Assembly (NCBI GenBank): GCA_018398585.1
Contig: JAGTTD010000015.1
Coordinates: 25,315,478-25,379,477, forward strand
Source of the DNA: Simmondsia chinensis
Taxonomy: Eukaryota; Streptophyta; Magnoliopsida; Caryophyllales; Simmondsiaceae
Length of the DNA: 64,000 nt
Direction of reading: 5' to 3'
How positions within the stretch are numbered: the stretch's first letter is position 1; each line of letters starts with the position of its first letter. Positions 1-11,410 of this stretch are shown here, in pieces. The notes beneath the pieces were generated by a model. That model was not told the origin of the DNA. It worked only from the letters and a program-made list of their open reading frames with translations, and made no database searches. The translations under genes were made by a program, and so were the position numbers.

Positions 1-10
1 TTCGTTGATT

Positions 11-466
11 TCAAGCTTCATGTGATCTTTGACTCTGATGAGTTCCTTTTGATTTTCGTTCAGACACTTGGCATTGCGAACTTTTGCCAGCTTGAGCTTC
101 AACAAAGAGATTCCTCCTCACTATTGATTGAAGCTCTTGTGCTTCAAGATTTGTTTCTTCATTTTCACAACTAAAATCATTATATCCATGACCATAAAAA
201 TCATTTTCAGAATTAAAATCATCATTTTCAGCACTGAAATCATCATTTTCAGCATTGAGTCCTTCATTTTCAACAGCAAAATCAGCCTCAACTTTGACCA
301 TTTCTAAAGCTTTAAGTTGTTCAATTCTTTGTTGTCTCATTAACCTTTGTTCTTGTTGCTTTTTCCTTAGTAGTGTGGCTATAGTTCCAACAAACATGGC
401 TTCTCGTTTCTGATTCACCTTTTGGGTCTGTTTCTTTCGCCATTCAGTGTCGTTTTTCCTTGTCAT
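11..466 (-). CDS. Hypothetical ORF downstream of the CACTA transposase
   Basis: An uninterrupted 151-codon ATG-initiated frame. The N-terminal half is strongly basic and glutamine-rich (roughly residues 8-55) and looks helical. Residues about 60-105 are acidic and consist of degenerate repeats built on the unit ENDDFSAENDDF. The C-terminal part is basic and Ser/Gln-rich. I recognise no domain. It lies about 160 bp beyond the end of the transposase remnant, on the same strand, and could be the element's second (TnpA-like) gene or a captured fragment. The DNA-binding second protein of CACTA elements is poorly conserved, so this is only a positional inference. Its open state contrasts with the broken transposase next to it. 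Confidence 0.35.
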   Translation of the reverse strand: MTRKNDTEWRKKQTQKVNQKREAMFVGTIATLLRKKQQEQRLMRQQRIEQLKALEMVKVEADFAVENEGLNAENDDFSAENDDFNSENDFYGHGYNDFSCENEETNLEAQELQSIVRRNLFVEAQAGKSSQCQVSERKSKGTHQSQRSHEA

Positions 467-625
467 TATTTCGAACCTGAAAATTCAAGTATAATGCATC
501 GAAAACATTAGAATTTTGACTTGCAAATTTATGTCAAGCATGAGGAGAAGAGAAGATGACATCATGTAAAATCAAAATTAGAACTTTTAAAAATTTCAAT
601 TTACAAAAAAAATATTGAAAATGCA

Positions 626-3600
626 TTAAACATAGTCCCAATCAGTGTCATCATAATCTGACTCATAATCAGAGCCACTATAATCAGAGCCATCATAATC
701 CGAGTCATCTTCTTCCTCTTCCATATCCTCTTCCTCATCTTCCTCGACTTTCCCACCTTCATCGTGTCTATTGTCTAAAATATCGGATGTTATCTCAATG
801 ATGGTTGCAAGTGTGTCATTTCTAGCCCAACTAACATCACGATCTCCAATTGTTACAAGATTAAAATCGTCTAAATCACATCCAAGAGTATCGTCCAACA
901 TATGAATACTTGTGTTCGCTTCTTGCTCCATATCGATTTCTCTAGAAATCCTTCTAATAACATACTGGACACCTTCTTCAATGGGGTTCTCCACGTAGTG
1001 AACTTGATTTACATGAGATGCAAGAACAAAAGGCTCATCTCTACACCGCAACCTCTTAAAATTGACACGAATAAGCCCGTATTCATCATTTTCTGTATGA
1101 AACCAGTCACACCTAAATAATACAACGCTAAATTAAGCGTAATAATCAATTTCAAGGATCTTTTGTATTGTTCCATAATAGGTCACACTGTCATCAATAG
1201 GATTACAATCTTTAGAGCTTGCAAAACTTGAGGTCAAAGCAATGAGACTAACTCCACTATTTTGTGTTTTACGTCTTTCGTCATGCCCTGCAATGTGGAA
1301 CCTGTACCCGTTCATAAAATATCCTGCATATGCCTTGGCTATCGAATTCGGATTAGCTAGCCAACGGATATAGTTTGGCACCACATCAACATTTATTTTA
1401 TGTTTAAACCATGCTTCAAATTCCTTACTATGACTTTGAGCTTGATTCCATTTTGTGTTTTTGCCTCTACCTCTCTTGGGGTAACTCTTTAACAAGTTCT
1501 TGCGCTCGCTGGTAAAAAAGAAAAAAGGGATAATTTACTTCATTTTAGCGTAATATTACAACAGTTCTATACAAAAATATTAAAATTGGTGTTTATATAA
1601 TATTACCTAATGTACTGCTCTACTATGTCATTGCCGGAATTGAATAGAGCACGGTTATGTGCCGTGCTTTTAATGCGAGCTTAAAACAACCGCTTTACCT
1701 TTACGTTTTTTCTGTCCTCCTACAGGATAGCCTATCATTGGGAAATGGGTACTAAACTTCCATCAACACTTTCTCTCTCATCTGATTTCTTCTTAAATGT
1801 TGTCTTCATGTATCTTTTGCAAAAATTCAAGCACTCTGCCAAGTAACCCTCTGCAATAGAGCCTTCTGGTCGACTCCTATTATGCACATATGACTTCAAT
1901 TTACAAAGTTTTCTCTCCACACCGAACATATATTGACAAAAAATAGGTCCACCAAGTCTTAATTCATCCACCAAATGAATGGGTAAATGCACCATTATAT
2001 CAAAGAATGTTGGCAAAAAAAAAAAAAAAATATTTCAAGTTGACACAATATCTCTTTGATCTCATTTTGCAAATGATCATGCTCTTCGGGCTTCACAACT
2101 TTACTACATACACCTCTAAAGAAAGCAACCAATCTAATTAATGCAACTGCAATCGGCTTATGTAATGACTTTCTAACTGCTACAGGGAGCAAGTCTTGCA
2201 AGATCACATGAGCATCATGACTTTTGTAACCTATAATCTTCCTCTCATCAATATGTACACATCGCCCGATATCTGATGCATAACCATAAGGCAACTTCAC
2301 ATTTTTCAACACATGACAGAAATTATTTTTCTCCTCTTTGTTCATTGAGAAGCAAGTTGGATTGTACTTAACACATCAACCATCTACACTTATCTTCGGA
2401 TGCAAGTCACTTTTTATCCCCATCCCTTTGAGGTCCAAACGAGCCTTAAGATGATCATTTGTCTTACCTGGAATATCTAGCAAGGTGCCAAGTATACTGT
2501 CGCATATATTTTTCTGATTGTGCATCACATCCAAGTAATGACGATGGGAATTATGTTTCCAATAAGGTAAATCAAAGAAAATTGATCTTTTCGTCCAAAG
2601 GCTAGACATAATTAGTCGTTGCTTCTTTTGCTTCTTTTTTTTTCTGCTGCTTCTTACTATTTCTATGATTTTTCTTCTCTACTCTATTCTTTTTTCCAAA
2701 TACATGATCCAATAAAGACATCTCTTCCAAAATTTCACTTCCTTTCAATGCACTAAGAGCAACTGCATGCTTTATTTTGCCATTAAAAGAAGTTGCATTC
2801 TGCCTCCAAGGATGGTTACGGTCCAAAAATTTCCTTTGCCCTTAAAAGCAAACCTTTCTGCTATGAGGCAACCATTTGGAAGAAGTCTGATAATTGTAAC
2901 AAAGGCATGCCAAGTACCCCTTTGTGGACCATCCTGACAACACTGCATATGCCGGAAAGTCATTGATCATCCACATTAGAGCTGCACGCATATGACAGGA
3001 TTGTTTTCCAAAAGCATCATACGTCTCCAAGTCAACTTCCCATAAATCTTTCAGTTCTTCAATTAATGGTTGCAAGTATATATCAATATCATTTCTACGA
3101 GATTTTGGACCTTGAATCAATAAAAAGAGCATGAAAAATTCGTCATTCATGCACATCCAAGGGGGCAAATTATAGTTCACGAGCATCATTGGCCATGTGC
3201 TATGATTAATTCTCATGGTCCGATATGGATTAAATCCATCACTAGCTAACCCCAACCTGACATTTTGAGGATCACGTGCAAAGTTTGGATGCAATTCATC
3301 AAAGTCTTTCCATGCTTGGCCATCAGCTGGATGCCTCAAGATCCCATCCTTAAGGCGGTCAGTGTGATGCCATCTTATGGACTTGGCTATTTCAGAACCT
3401 AGAAATAACCTTTGAAGCCTAAGTTTCAATGGAGAGTGCCACAACACCTTTGCAGGAATCTTGCGAGGTTCTGCAGGATTGTTGTGGTATTTCCTAATAT
3501 ACTTTTCATCGACTTTCCACCCAGAAGAAAGACAAAAATGACATGATATTGCCTCTTCATACTCCTTCCAATACAACATACAATCATTTGGGCATGCATG

Positions 3601-4239
3601 TATCTTTTTGTAATCAAGACCCAAATCCCTAACCGTGTTTCTAGCATCATTAAAGGATTTAGGAAAATTCGCATTCGGAACCAATTCCTTCAAAAAATCC
3701 AAAAGGTCATCAAGAGCTGCATTACTCAATCCATGTTGGCACTTAAAAAGGAACAACCTAATGGTACAAGAAAGTTTGGAAAAATTTTCACATCCGAGAT
3801 ATAATTCCACCTTACCCTCTTCTAATAATTTGTAAAATTTCTTAACATCCTCGGCCATCCCTTCTATGATTCCTTGATCCCAATCATAATCACCAACTAT
3901 ATGGACAAATGTATCACGTAATAACCCATCGACATCGAAAGGGCAAGATCTATCATCAACATCATCTAACTCATTGACCCTATTTTTGGGCGAAGTATCC
4001 CCATGGAAATGTTGATCATAATTTGCTACAAAACCATCCGTAATCAAATGATCATAGACCTCATTTCTTGTTCCCCAAAATCTAAAAACACACTTATTAC
4101 ACAGACTGCGAAGTTGCCTCTATTTTCCTTTTCCTTGACCTTTAGAAGCAAACTCATTAGTCAAAAATTCATTCAGCTGCATGTTAAATTCATCTGTCCA
4201 TCTAGGGAGATACATCCAACTATTAGCTGAGGCATCCAT
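626..4239 (-). pseudogene. CACTA transposase (TNP2-type), degenerate
   Basis: The ATG at 4239 opens a transposase-associated N-terminal domain (SWMYLPRW motif). The frame then continues as a TNP2 transposase (2842-4047) with a CPNDC...CHFC cysteine pair (residues about 152-172 of that segment), the conserved GLASDGFNPY and MWMINDFPAYAVLSGW motifs, and then HYLDVMHNQKN around 2.55 kb. The family motif is usually DVMH-x-EKN, so Q replaces E here. A DUF4218-like segment (1735-2016) and a DUF4216-like segment (626-1495, EEPFVLASHV-like) follow, ending in an acidic tail. Breaks seen: TAG at 4120, TAA at 2839, a frame change near 2605, a stop between 2346 and 2375, a frame change at the A-run near 2017-2030, and TAA at 1130. 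The order of domains matches plant CACTA transposases. The gene cannot make full-length protein. Confidence 0.9.
1509..1606 (-). other. Likely intron of the CACTA transposase pseudogene
   Basis: On the minus strand a GT (1606-1605) begins GTAATATTA and an AG (1510-1509) ends a pyrimidine-rich stretch TTTTTTACCAG. Removing these 98 bases joins the DUF4218-like part (ending near the translated motif AHNRALFNSGNDIV) to the segment starting ERKNLLKSYPK. The interior is AT-rich and has no homology to transposase. This is an inference from splice consensus and flanking protein homology. Confidence 0.6.
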
Positions 4240-4810
4240 ACGAGAAGCTATACTGTGCAAGAGGACAAGGAAGCATTGGGATAGAGTAGTAATACTTATT
4301 ACTAACAACAAACAATTTTAGTATACAGGAATGCAATAGAGCACAATGTAAAAACATGAATTTCAAAGGGGATGATATCATTTCCATGAGGGTCAACCTA
4401 GTACCAAATGTAAGAAAGGGCAATCAAACCTAAATTAATACAACCCATGTCCATTTTAAAAATCAAAAGCAATGAACATAAAGAGAGCTACAATAATCAT
4501 ATATTAATATATAAATACACGAAAACAAACATAAAAAGTATTCATCCATATGTTAAAGAGATGAACTTCTAATGTAGGCGTAAATCATTTGTCTAATTCA
4601 ACCAGAACATAGAACTTGAAATTAATATTGCAGGATTTGAATTTCAGCTTAATATCTTGATCAATTACAATCTTGTTCAACATAAAAATCAGCAAATAAG
4701 TTGCAGGAGCAAGCACAATTGTTCTCTTAACCATTCTAATTCAACTGATCATGTAAGCAGCATTGCAATTTAAGCAGCTAAAGATTAGGATGCTTTCTAT
4801 GGGAACAAGA

Positions 4811-5236
4811 TGTTGTGATTCTCATAATAGGAGGCATATGAAATAGAATGTAAATGTAATAAGTAGCGTGAGCCTTGGATAAGTCATGCAATAAGTGATG
4901 TATGTTAGCCTAAGGATGTCATGTTAGTCTAGTTAGTTAAGGTCGGTTATGTCTTGGTCGTAGTTAGTCAAGTATGGCGGCTAAGTAGGTGAATGGCGGT
5001 TCAGGCATGGGTTAGATTCAATGTATTAAATCATATCATGTAAGTAGTATAAATAGTAAGGCTCTAGCTTGTGATCTCATAACCTTGATAATCAAACATC
5101 TCATTTGAGATCAATTCTCTCTCTCATCCAACTCTCTCTCTATTTCTCATCTAATTTCACTTCTTCCTCATCTCATACTCTATTATCTTACTCTATCCCT
5201 AGGTCAGGATTTGAGATTCATATCTCGATCTTAACA
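4811..5236 (+). repeat. 5' LTR of the element at 4811-8041
   Basis: Starts TGTTGTGATTCTC and ends CTTAACA immediately before the primer-binding site. The downstream third is rich in CTCTCTC and TCTCATC blocks, as in related LTR ends at 7.9-8.04 kb and 20.2-20.3 kb. Confidence 0.65.
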
Positions 5237-5816
5237 ATTGGTATCATAGCTAGGTTTGGCTTCCAAATCAAGCTCTAAATCAGGGGGAAAAAAAAATTTT
5301 CTGGTTGATTGAGTTGCAAAGGCTTGGATGCTTGCAATTGATTTAGTTGAATCAATTTCAACTAAATTGAGTTGTTTTGTGTCAAGCTTTGCTCATTGTT
5401 GCAATCAATCATCAACAAAACAGTTTTTGTGCTGATTTGGTTCAGTTTTGTGTGATTAACAATTCAAATATGAATTCTAGCTTGAAGAGCTTGTGTGAAT
5501 TGTCAATTGCTTCACATCCTGCACATTGTCTGGGAATGTGTTTCGGTTGAGATTAATTAATTGAGTATCATTGATAAGCTTGGTTGATCAATTATCTATG
5601 GATTTCAATCATCATTACTGCAGTATCAGATTGAATTCAGAAGAGTTGATCAAGTAATAGTTGTTGAAGTTGAGTGCTGAAGCATAATTGATCTTGATCA
5701 AATATTTATCTGATCAGTTGGAGAAGAAGCTAAAGTGAGCTATTGGATCAACATTACACTTGATCAAAATCCAAAGATCAGAAAAACAAGCTGGTTTGAG
5801 CTCTTGTCAATCCAAG

Positions 5817-7130
5817 ATGAGTGATTCTTGGGAGAAATTGAAGCAAATGTTGAGACAAGAACGCGAGGAGTTTTGGCAGGAAGTGAAACAGGCAATGGAC
5901 CAAGTGCTGCAGCGAAGTGTGGATCAGCAAGATTCAGTTCATCAGTTTGCAAACATCAATCGAGACTGTGCAGGTGTTCTTAATGCAAATGAGCCCTCGG
6001 AGCTAATGGATAGAGTTATACAACAAGAGCTCAATGTTGAGCAAAAAGAGAAGGTTGGATTGGAATCTGTTGCCGTTGAAGATGAATTAGACGCGATAAT
6101 GCCGAAATTGATGAACACAAGTCAGAGGAATCTAAGGTTGAACAAGTTGATCATTATGAAGACTCTTTGCGAGAGTTAGAGTATCTTGAGGATGTTAAGC
6201 CACAGCAAGACATGCTTCCGGAATGAGAATACGATTCACATGTCAAGGGAATGATAAAGAAAGCAAAGAGTAAAGCCAAGAGAAGCCATCTAAACGAAGC
6301 ATTGAAAGATTTTTGGGGTAAAGAGAAGTTTGCAATGCAGAAATTGAAGCATGAGTTTGTGTTTCAGCCTAAGATGCTTGGGAGTTTGCAAGAACAGAAC
6401 AATAGATAACCTGTATTTGCTATAATTGAGTCCGATTCAATTATGGTACATCGGGATGGTCCACTAGAAGAAGTTAGGCAACAAGAACTAACTCAAGCTC
6501 CTGATTTTACCGATGTATATGCTAGTATACAAGGATCGGATACGGTAGAACCTCTGATTTCAACTGGGAAAGTTGAAATGATAGCACCACAAAATGTGTT
6601 AATTAGTACTTCTCCAAGGCATCTTGATACTCGAAACCAACATCTGATTTGTGCTGGCAATAATGTACTTGATGCATTGTAAGGTTCTTGGAGTGGAGAA
6701 ATGGTGTATTCAAATACACACTTTTATGACAAGTTACCTCCTGATTAGGGAGAAGATACTCAAGGCATTGTGAAGCTGAAAAGAGTCGATTCTTTGCTGA
6801 AATGAATTAATCAAGCTTCCAAAGTACGTTTCAAGGTTCAACAAAGCCGAAGCATTGTTTCTGTACAAGCAATTGAGTTGTTGGAGGTGTACAAACTCAA
6901 TAATGTGCTGGAACAAATTTCTGTTCAGACCAAATTCAGTACAGTGGATGCTCATATTGATGTGTTTGAAGTGGGAAGATCCCTCGAGGCTTTGGTGGAG
7001 TTTGGATTCTATTTCGGGTCGGGAATGACAGTGGAGGACAACGGATTGCCAAGTGTATTTGAGGAAGAAATGGCCCTGTTCTCAACCAAGAGATTGTATT
7101 ATTCAAGCCATGAACAAGGAGTATATGCCT
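5817..7130 (+). pseudogene. Degenerate internal reading frame of the LTR element, unknown protein
   Basis: The ATG at 5817 starts a 121-codon open stretch (to 6179) rich in Glu/Gln and predicted to form a coiled coil (WEKLKQMLRQEREEFWQEVK). Later open stretches at 6443-6682 and 6878-7132 share one frame and are separated by a few stops; the first stretch lies in another frame. Together they look like one mutated long protein of several hundred residues. I see no CCHC knuckle, protease, reverse transcriptase or integrase motif, so it is not ordinary gag-pol. It may be a gag-like protein specific to this non-autonomous family. No function can be assigned. Confidence 0.45.
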
Positions 7131-7914
7131 AAGACACATCCTAATGTGCGTCCTCCTGAAGTTATGTGGCTTGGTGGTTGGTTTGATCTTGGAATACGAA
7201 GGCTTATGGTCAAAAATTCAGAACTGCTGTAGTATTTGATCCAATTGCAGGCTTATGTTCTTTTGTTATCTGTTTTGTGGGTTCTGAATGGAAGAATCAG
7301 ATGCACAAGCTTCAGTATCTTTTGAATGTTTAGATGAAGGAGTCCAACAAGAAATCAAGATCAATTCTAGCTTGAAAATATTCTACATTTCAGCATTAAG
7401 GATCATGACAGATCTTCTCTTGTTTGAAAATTAATCTCAGTAATTTTGAAGTGTCATTTGTGTCCTGATTTGATGTCCATCCTTAAGTCTGTTGACAGGA
7501 ACTCAATGCCAGCTCACTTAGAGCAAGATTGGTGGCCGAAAAAGTTGAGAATTCAAGCGAAGACTTCGTGTCCTTGTAATTCAATTGTGACTCACGAGTA
7601 CTTAACTTGGTGGAGCAAAAGTCCAAATTTGTAAGCCAAAGTCACAAGTGCTTAAGTGATCAAGATTGGACAGCAATGTACTCGAAATTTTTGGTGCATC
7701 CTCTCTAAGCTTAGTTAAGATCAAAGAATGGGAGCTTATGGTGTGATCTATGCAAGAATTTTGAAAGAAGAAGCTAAGATTCCCATATCACTTAAGTCCC
7801 AATTCAAGATGCTTACAATAGACTTCAAAGTGGCTGCAGAAAATGCTTGAAAAATTGCATTTCCTTCACTATCAGCAATAAATGAGTTGCTCAAATACAA
7901 ATATCTCTTTTGCG

Positions 7915-8041
7915 ATTTTTCTCTCTCTCATCTAACTCTCTCTCTATTTCTCATCTCTTTTCACTTCTCTTTTCTCATCTAAACTCTCTTCTTCCTATCC
8001 TAACCTAGGTTATGATCCAAGCTTAGGCTTGAATCATAACA
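7915..8041 (+). repeat. Partial 3' LTR of the element at 4811-8041
   Basis: The block TCTCTCTCATCTAACTCTCT and following CT-rich sequence parallel the end of the 5' LTR, closing with AATCATAACA. The upstream two thirds of an LTR are missing. Confidence 0.55.
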
Positions 8042-8089
8042 CATTGATGCTGGCAATTCCATGGTCAATGCTAAACCGGGAATATGAGC

Positions 8090-9110
8090 TGCAATGTTAT
8101 TTATGCCCACTTTAAGGCAAACGCAAATTAACTTAAGGCAAACTCAAATGAACTTAAGCCGCAACACACAAAAATGGAGAAATTATTTATGCCAATTTTA
8201 AGTTGTTTACAGTGAAAATAAGCACGAAAATAAATTAAGGCGAACTAAAACCAACTTAAACTGCAACACACGAAAATTACAAAGCTATTCATGTCAATTT
8301 TAGGTTATTTACCATCAAAATACACACAAAATCAAATTAGGGCAAACTCAAATTATCTTAAGCCGCAACACAAAAAAAAAAAAAAAAAGTTATTTATGCC
8401 AATTTTAAGTTATTTACCATGAAAATATGCACGAAAATAAACTAAGGCTAACTCAAATGAACTTAAACCACAACGCACGAAAATTACAAAATTATTCATG
8501 TCAATTTTAGGTTATTTACCATGAAAATACAAACAAAATCAAATTAGGGCAAACTCAAATGAACTTAAGCTGCAACACACAAAAATGGAGAAGCTATTTA
8601 TGCTCATTGTAAGCTATTTAACATGAAAATATACACAAAATCAAATTAAGACCAACTCAAATGAACTTAAACCGCAACACATGAAAATTACACAGCTATC
8701 CATGTAAATTTAAAGTTGTTTACCATGAAGATACACACAAAATCAAATTAGGGCAAACTCAAATGAACTTAAGCTGCAACACACAACAACGGAGAAGCTA
8801 TTTATATCCATTTTAAGTTATTTACGACGAAGATATGCATGAAACTGCAACACGCGAAAATTACAAAGTTATTCATGTCAATTTTAGGTTATTTACCATA
8901 AAAATACACACGAAATCAAATTAGGGCAAACTCAAATGAACTTAAGCCACAACACACAAAAATGGATAATCTATTTATGTCAATTTTAAGTGATTTTCCA
9001 TGAAAATATGCATTAAATTGGATTAGGGCAAACTCAAACGAACTTGAACCGCAACACTTGAAAATGGAGAAGGTATTATGTCATTTACCTTAAAAATGGA
9101 GAACGAAAAA
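8090..9110. repeat. About ten 102-bp tandem repeats in alternating A/B types
   Basis: The anchor AA(G/A)C-(C/T)GCAACAC recurs at 8156, 8258, 8360, 8465, 8567, 8669, 8771, 8842, 8944 and 9046, so the unit is 102 bp apart from one 105-bp and one 71-bp interval. Units alternate between type A (anchor AAGC, then AAAAATGGAGAA...TATTTATG) and type B (anchor AAAC, then GAAAATTACAAA...ATTCATG). The working period is therefore a 204-bp dimer. One unit holds an A-run at 8370-8387. The array lies between the transposase and the CACTA end at 9828, where CACTA elements often carry internal repeats. Confidence 0.85.
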
Positions 9111-9594
9111 GTGAGTGCAACAAAAATGGGGCACAGCAACGAGGAGGAGCAGAGCAATCGCGGGTGAAAATAAAACGCAGTGAGGGTTGGTTCTTCCTTT
9201 TTCTTTTAACATTTACTTTTGATTTTTTTTTAATTAAAAATTATGGTAGAAAAATTTTATAAATTTGGCAGTATATTACTAAAATTTCATTTATTCCCTC
9301 TATTGATCCTCTACAATATAATTTATGACAGGTAAAATTTCATAACTAATGACAAATATTGTCATAAATAATTATCAAATCGAGTTAACCATTAGGTACC
9401 GAATGAGTCGAGTATTTCATACTCATTTATTCGTTACATACGTATTATTTTGTACCCAATCGAACTTCAATTAGGGTACAAACTGAGGAGATAATAGTGC
9501 AAATAGAAAAGAGTATTAAAAATATTTTACAAACAAATTTAAAAAACAAGAGCATCTAACTTTTAGAAAATTTTAACATTGGCACCATGATATT

Positions 9595-9828
9595 ATATAA
9601 CGGTTATAAATCATTGCAATAAGTGTCATTTAAAAAACCGTTGCAATAAACCGTTGTCGTATGTAATTATACTCAATGGTTACTTTTTTGTTACAAAACC
9701 TGTTACCGTAGACATCCTTATGAAACGGTTTTAGAACCATTGCAAAACCGTTGCATAAATTTAAATTTTGCAACGGTTTTAGAACCCTTGCAAAATAATC
9801 GTTGCCATAGGCCCGTTTTGTAGTAGTG
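9595..9828 (-). repeat. CACTA subterminal repeats and terminus
   Basis: Several direct and inverted copies of (A)ACCGTTGCA/TGCAACGGTT lie at 9640-9800, and the segment ends TTTTGTAGTAGTG at 9828. Clustered short subterminal repeats next to a CACTA terminus are the transposase-binding region in this superfamily. Confidence 0.75.
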
Positions 9829-9987
9829 AGAGCAACAACCACACCTGCTTTTAAAACTTCCCTTAATAAAATGTGGTCCAACGGTGAAAAAGGTCCTTTA
9901 TCAGACCTAAAACTACAACCCAAAAGCCCCACAAATTCACCAACCTGAAACTGGAGAAACCAATCTCGCCTCCCGATTTCCAACAAA

Positions 9988-10236
9988 ATGGTTACCAACA
10001 ACATCACTCCAATTACTCGACCTTCGGGGCTCTCGCTTCAGCTTTATCTGTGTTTTAGACTCAAAATCAAAAGCATTAAGCCTAAGACCAAGCTTCTTCC
10101 CCGGCAAGAAAAGCAGGAAAATGAAGATTGGCTACCAAAGGAGGCTAAATGTGAAAATGACAAACAGAGGGTCTCATTTACATGGAAGAACTTAGAAGAT
10201 CGACGCCTGAGAGGAGTCATGAAAGGAGGAATTTGA
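9988..10236 (+). CDS. Orphan exon-like ORF, unknown
   Basis: The ATG at 9988 opens an 82-codon frame that is Lys/Arg/Glu-rich after residue 25, with a hydrophobic patch at residues 12-22. The sequence is less AT-rich than its surroundings. A second frame from ATG 10182 (MEELRRSTPERSHERRNLRK) runs open to a good splice donor, CGG|GTAAGG at 10284-10291, which hints that the real exon may use that frame, perhaps after an indel. It lies between two CACTA termini (9828 and 11136) and has no downstream exon that I can find. It could be a captured or truncated gene fragment. I do not recognise the protein. Confidence 0.25.
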   Translation: MVTNNITPITRPSGLSLQLYLCFRLKIKSIKPKTKLLPRQEKQENEDWLPKEAKCENDKQRVSFTWKNLEDRRLRGVMKGGI

Positions 10237-10388
10237 GGAAGTCTCGTAGGGCGCTTCAGGATGGGGGTGAGCAGGCCCAAAGCCGGGTAAGGGAGTTTTA
10301 TAAATTTTTTATATTATATTATAAGGATACTATTATCTCAAATTTTTAATAACTTTTTATCCTGTCAAAAAAATGTATATAAACAACT

Positions 10389-10413
10389 AAATTATTATTA
10401 TTATTATTATTAT
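10389..10413. repeat. (ATT)n microsatellite
   Basis: About eight uninterrupted ATT units in AT-rich intergenic sequence. Confidence 0.9.
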
Positions 10414-10629
10414 ATACAATGTATAAGTCAATTAAAATAAAATAATTATACTAAAACCAATTAGTTTTTTAGAAAAGTAAATAATAATATCATATTGAAT
10501 ACTATTACTCTATAGAAAAAACCATGATTGTTTTTACAATTTCTTAAAATGAGAAAATAATGTATTATATAGATAAAAGTATAATCATAATAATAGATAA
10601 TGCTACCACTTTATTTTCCAGTGGTATGG

Positions 10630-11090
10630 TGCAAGCTTGTTGAATGGTGTGGTCCTAAATGGACTACAAGCACATCATTTGTGAAAAAAAAATGACATCT
10701 GAATGATAGAGTCTTTCATTTATAACCTTGTGATACAACGTAAGTACATATAGTTAAAACTTGTGTTATATATAGTTAAGACATGTGGTGCAATTCTGAA
10801 ATTAACTTAATTTCTCTCCAAATTTAGTTATGGTCCAATTAGGTTCATTATAGACCATTAAGAATTTCATTATTGTACTATAAGTCCATAATTTGTGAAA
10901 GCAATGGCATCTAAATGATGCAATTTTCATTTATAACTTCGTGGTACAATGTAGTTGAATGATATGCTAAACCTATATAAATCTTGTGGCGTATTTAGTT
11001 AAAAGGCGAGGTAAAAATTGTAAAGTCAACTTAATTCTTCTCCGAGTTAAGTTGTGGTGCAACTAGGAGCATTAGAGACCCTTACCCCTT
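10630..11090 (+). repeat. Diverged tandem duplication, about 230 bp per copy
   Basis: The first copy (about 10630-10870) and second copy (about 10880-11090) share in order: TTTGTGAAA...ATGACATCT/ATGGCATCT-AATGAT, TTTCATTTATAAC, GTG(A/G)TACAA, a TAGTTAAAA-(G/C) run, AACTTAATT-CTCC, AGTTA-G-TGGT, and CATTA-AGACC. No coding potential was seen. Confidence 0.7.
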
Positions 11091-11105
11091 TTTTGAAATA
11101 GGGGT

Positions 11106-11132
11106 GGGGGGGGGGGGGGGGGGGGGGGGGGG
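11106..11132. repeat. 27-base G homopolymer
   Basis: An uninterrupted G run, preceded by GGGGT, ending three bases before a CACTA terminus. Such a run is prone to sequencing and assembly error, so its true length is uncertain. Confidence 0.9.
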
Positions 11133-11135
11133 TGT

Positions 11136-11410
11136 CACTACAACATAAATGGACATAGGCAATGGAAAATTTGCAACGGTAGCAAAAAGTGTTGCCTAAA
11201 CTAGTCAAAGGCAACGCTTTCTATGTTGTTGCCTTCATCCTCAAATTTGATGTATAAATCTCATGGGAACGGTTCCAAAATCGTTGCCTTTGATGTTGAA
11301 GGCAACAGAAGTGAAAAACCGTTGCATTTGCTCAACTAAAGGTAACAGTTAGTTGAGTATTGCAGTGATAGGCAACACTTTCTAACTAGTTGCTTTTTTT
11401 GTTAGCTATA
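11136..11410 (+). mobile_element. CACTA left terminus with subterminal repeats, truncated copy
   Basis: Starts CACTACAACATAAATGG after the trinucleotide TGT (possible target duplication). It carries repeated GGCAAC and CCGTTGC motifs (11180-11390), in both orientations, as in CACTA subterminal regions. The unit differs from the terminus at 9828 (CACTACTACAAAA in reverse). No matching right end followed by TGT was found, and no transposase follows, so I read it as a truncated or deleted copy. Confidence 0.65.

Larger units (their letters stand above)
4811..8041 (+). mobile_element. Non-autonomous LTR retrotransposon nested in the CACTA element
   Basis: A 5' LTR (4811-5236) is followed by a primer-binding site TGGTATCATAGC (5239-5250) resembling the initiator-Met tRNA complement. 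The element ends in a CT-rich stretch (7915-8041) that matches the last part of the 5' LTR in character and order (TCTCTCTCATC-AACTCTCTCTC, then CCTAG, then an ATCATAACA terminus). The 3' LTR lacks its upstream part. The interior holds a broken non-pol reading frame and no reverse transcriptase, integrase or protease. The outer flanks (CAAGA left, CATTG right) are not a target duplication, so one end has been rearranged. Fragments of the same LTR family recur at 13.8-14.1 kb and, more distantly, at 19933-20324. Confidence 0.65.
1..9828 (-). mobile_element. CACTA (En/Spm) DNA transposon, partial, other end outside the window
   Basis: The minus strand carries a degenerate CACTA transposase between about 0.6 and 4.24 kb. 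At 9819-9828 the plus strand ends in TGTAGTAGTG, the reverse complement of a CACTA-type terminus, preceded by subterminal copies of the CCGTTGCAA-like motif (9.6-9.8 kb). Transposase upstream of which lie tandem repeats and then the terminus is a normal CACTA plan, so I infer one element running leftwards from 9828 past position 1. An LTR element (4811-8041) sits inside it. The opposite terminus and the 3-bp target duplication cannot be checked here. It remains possible that the 9828 terminus and the transposase belong to two different CACTA copies. Confidence 0.6.
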
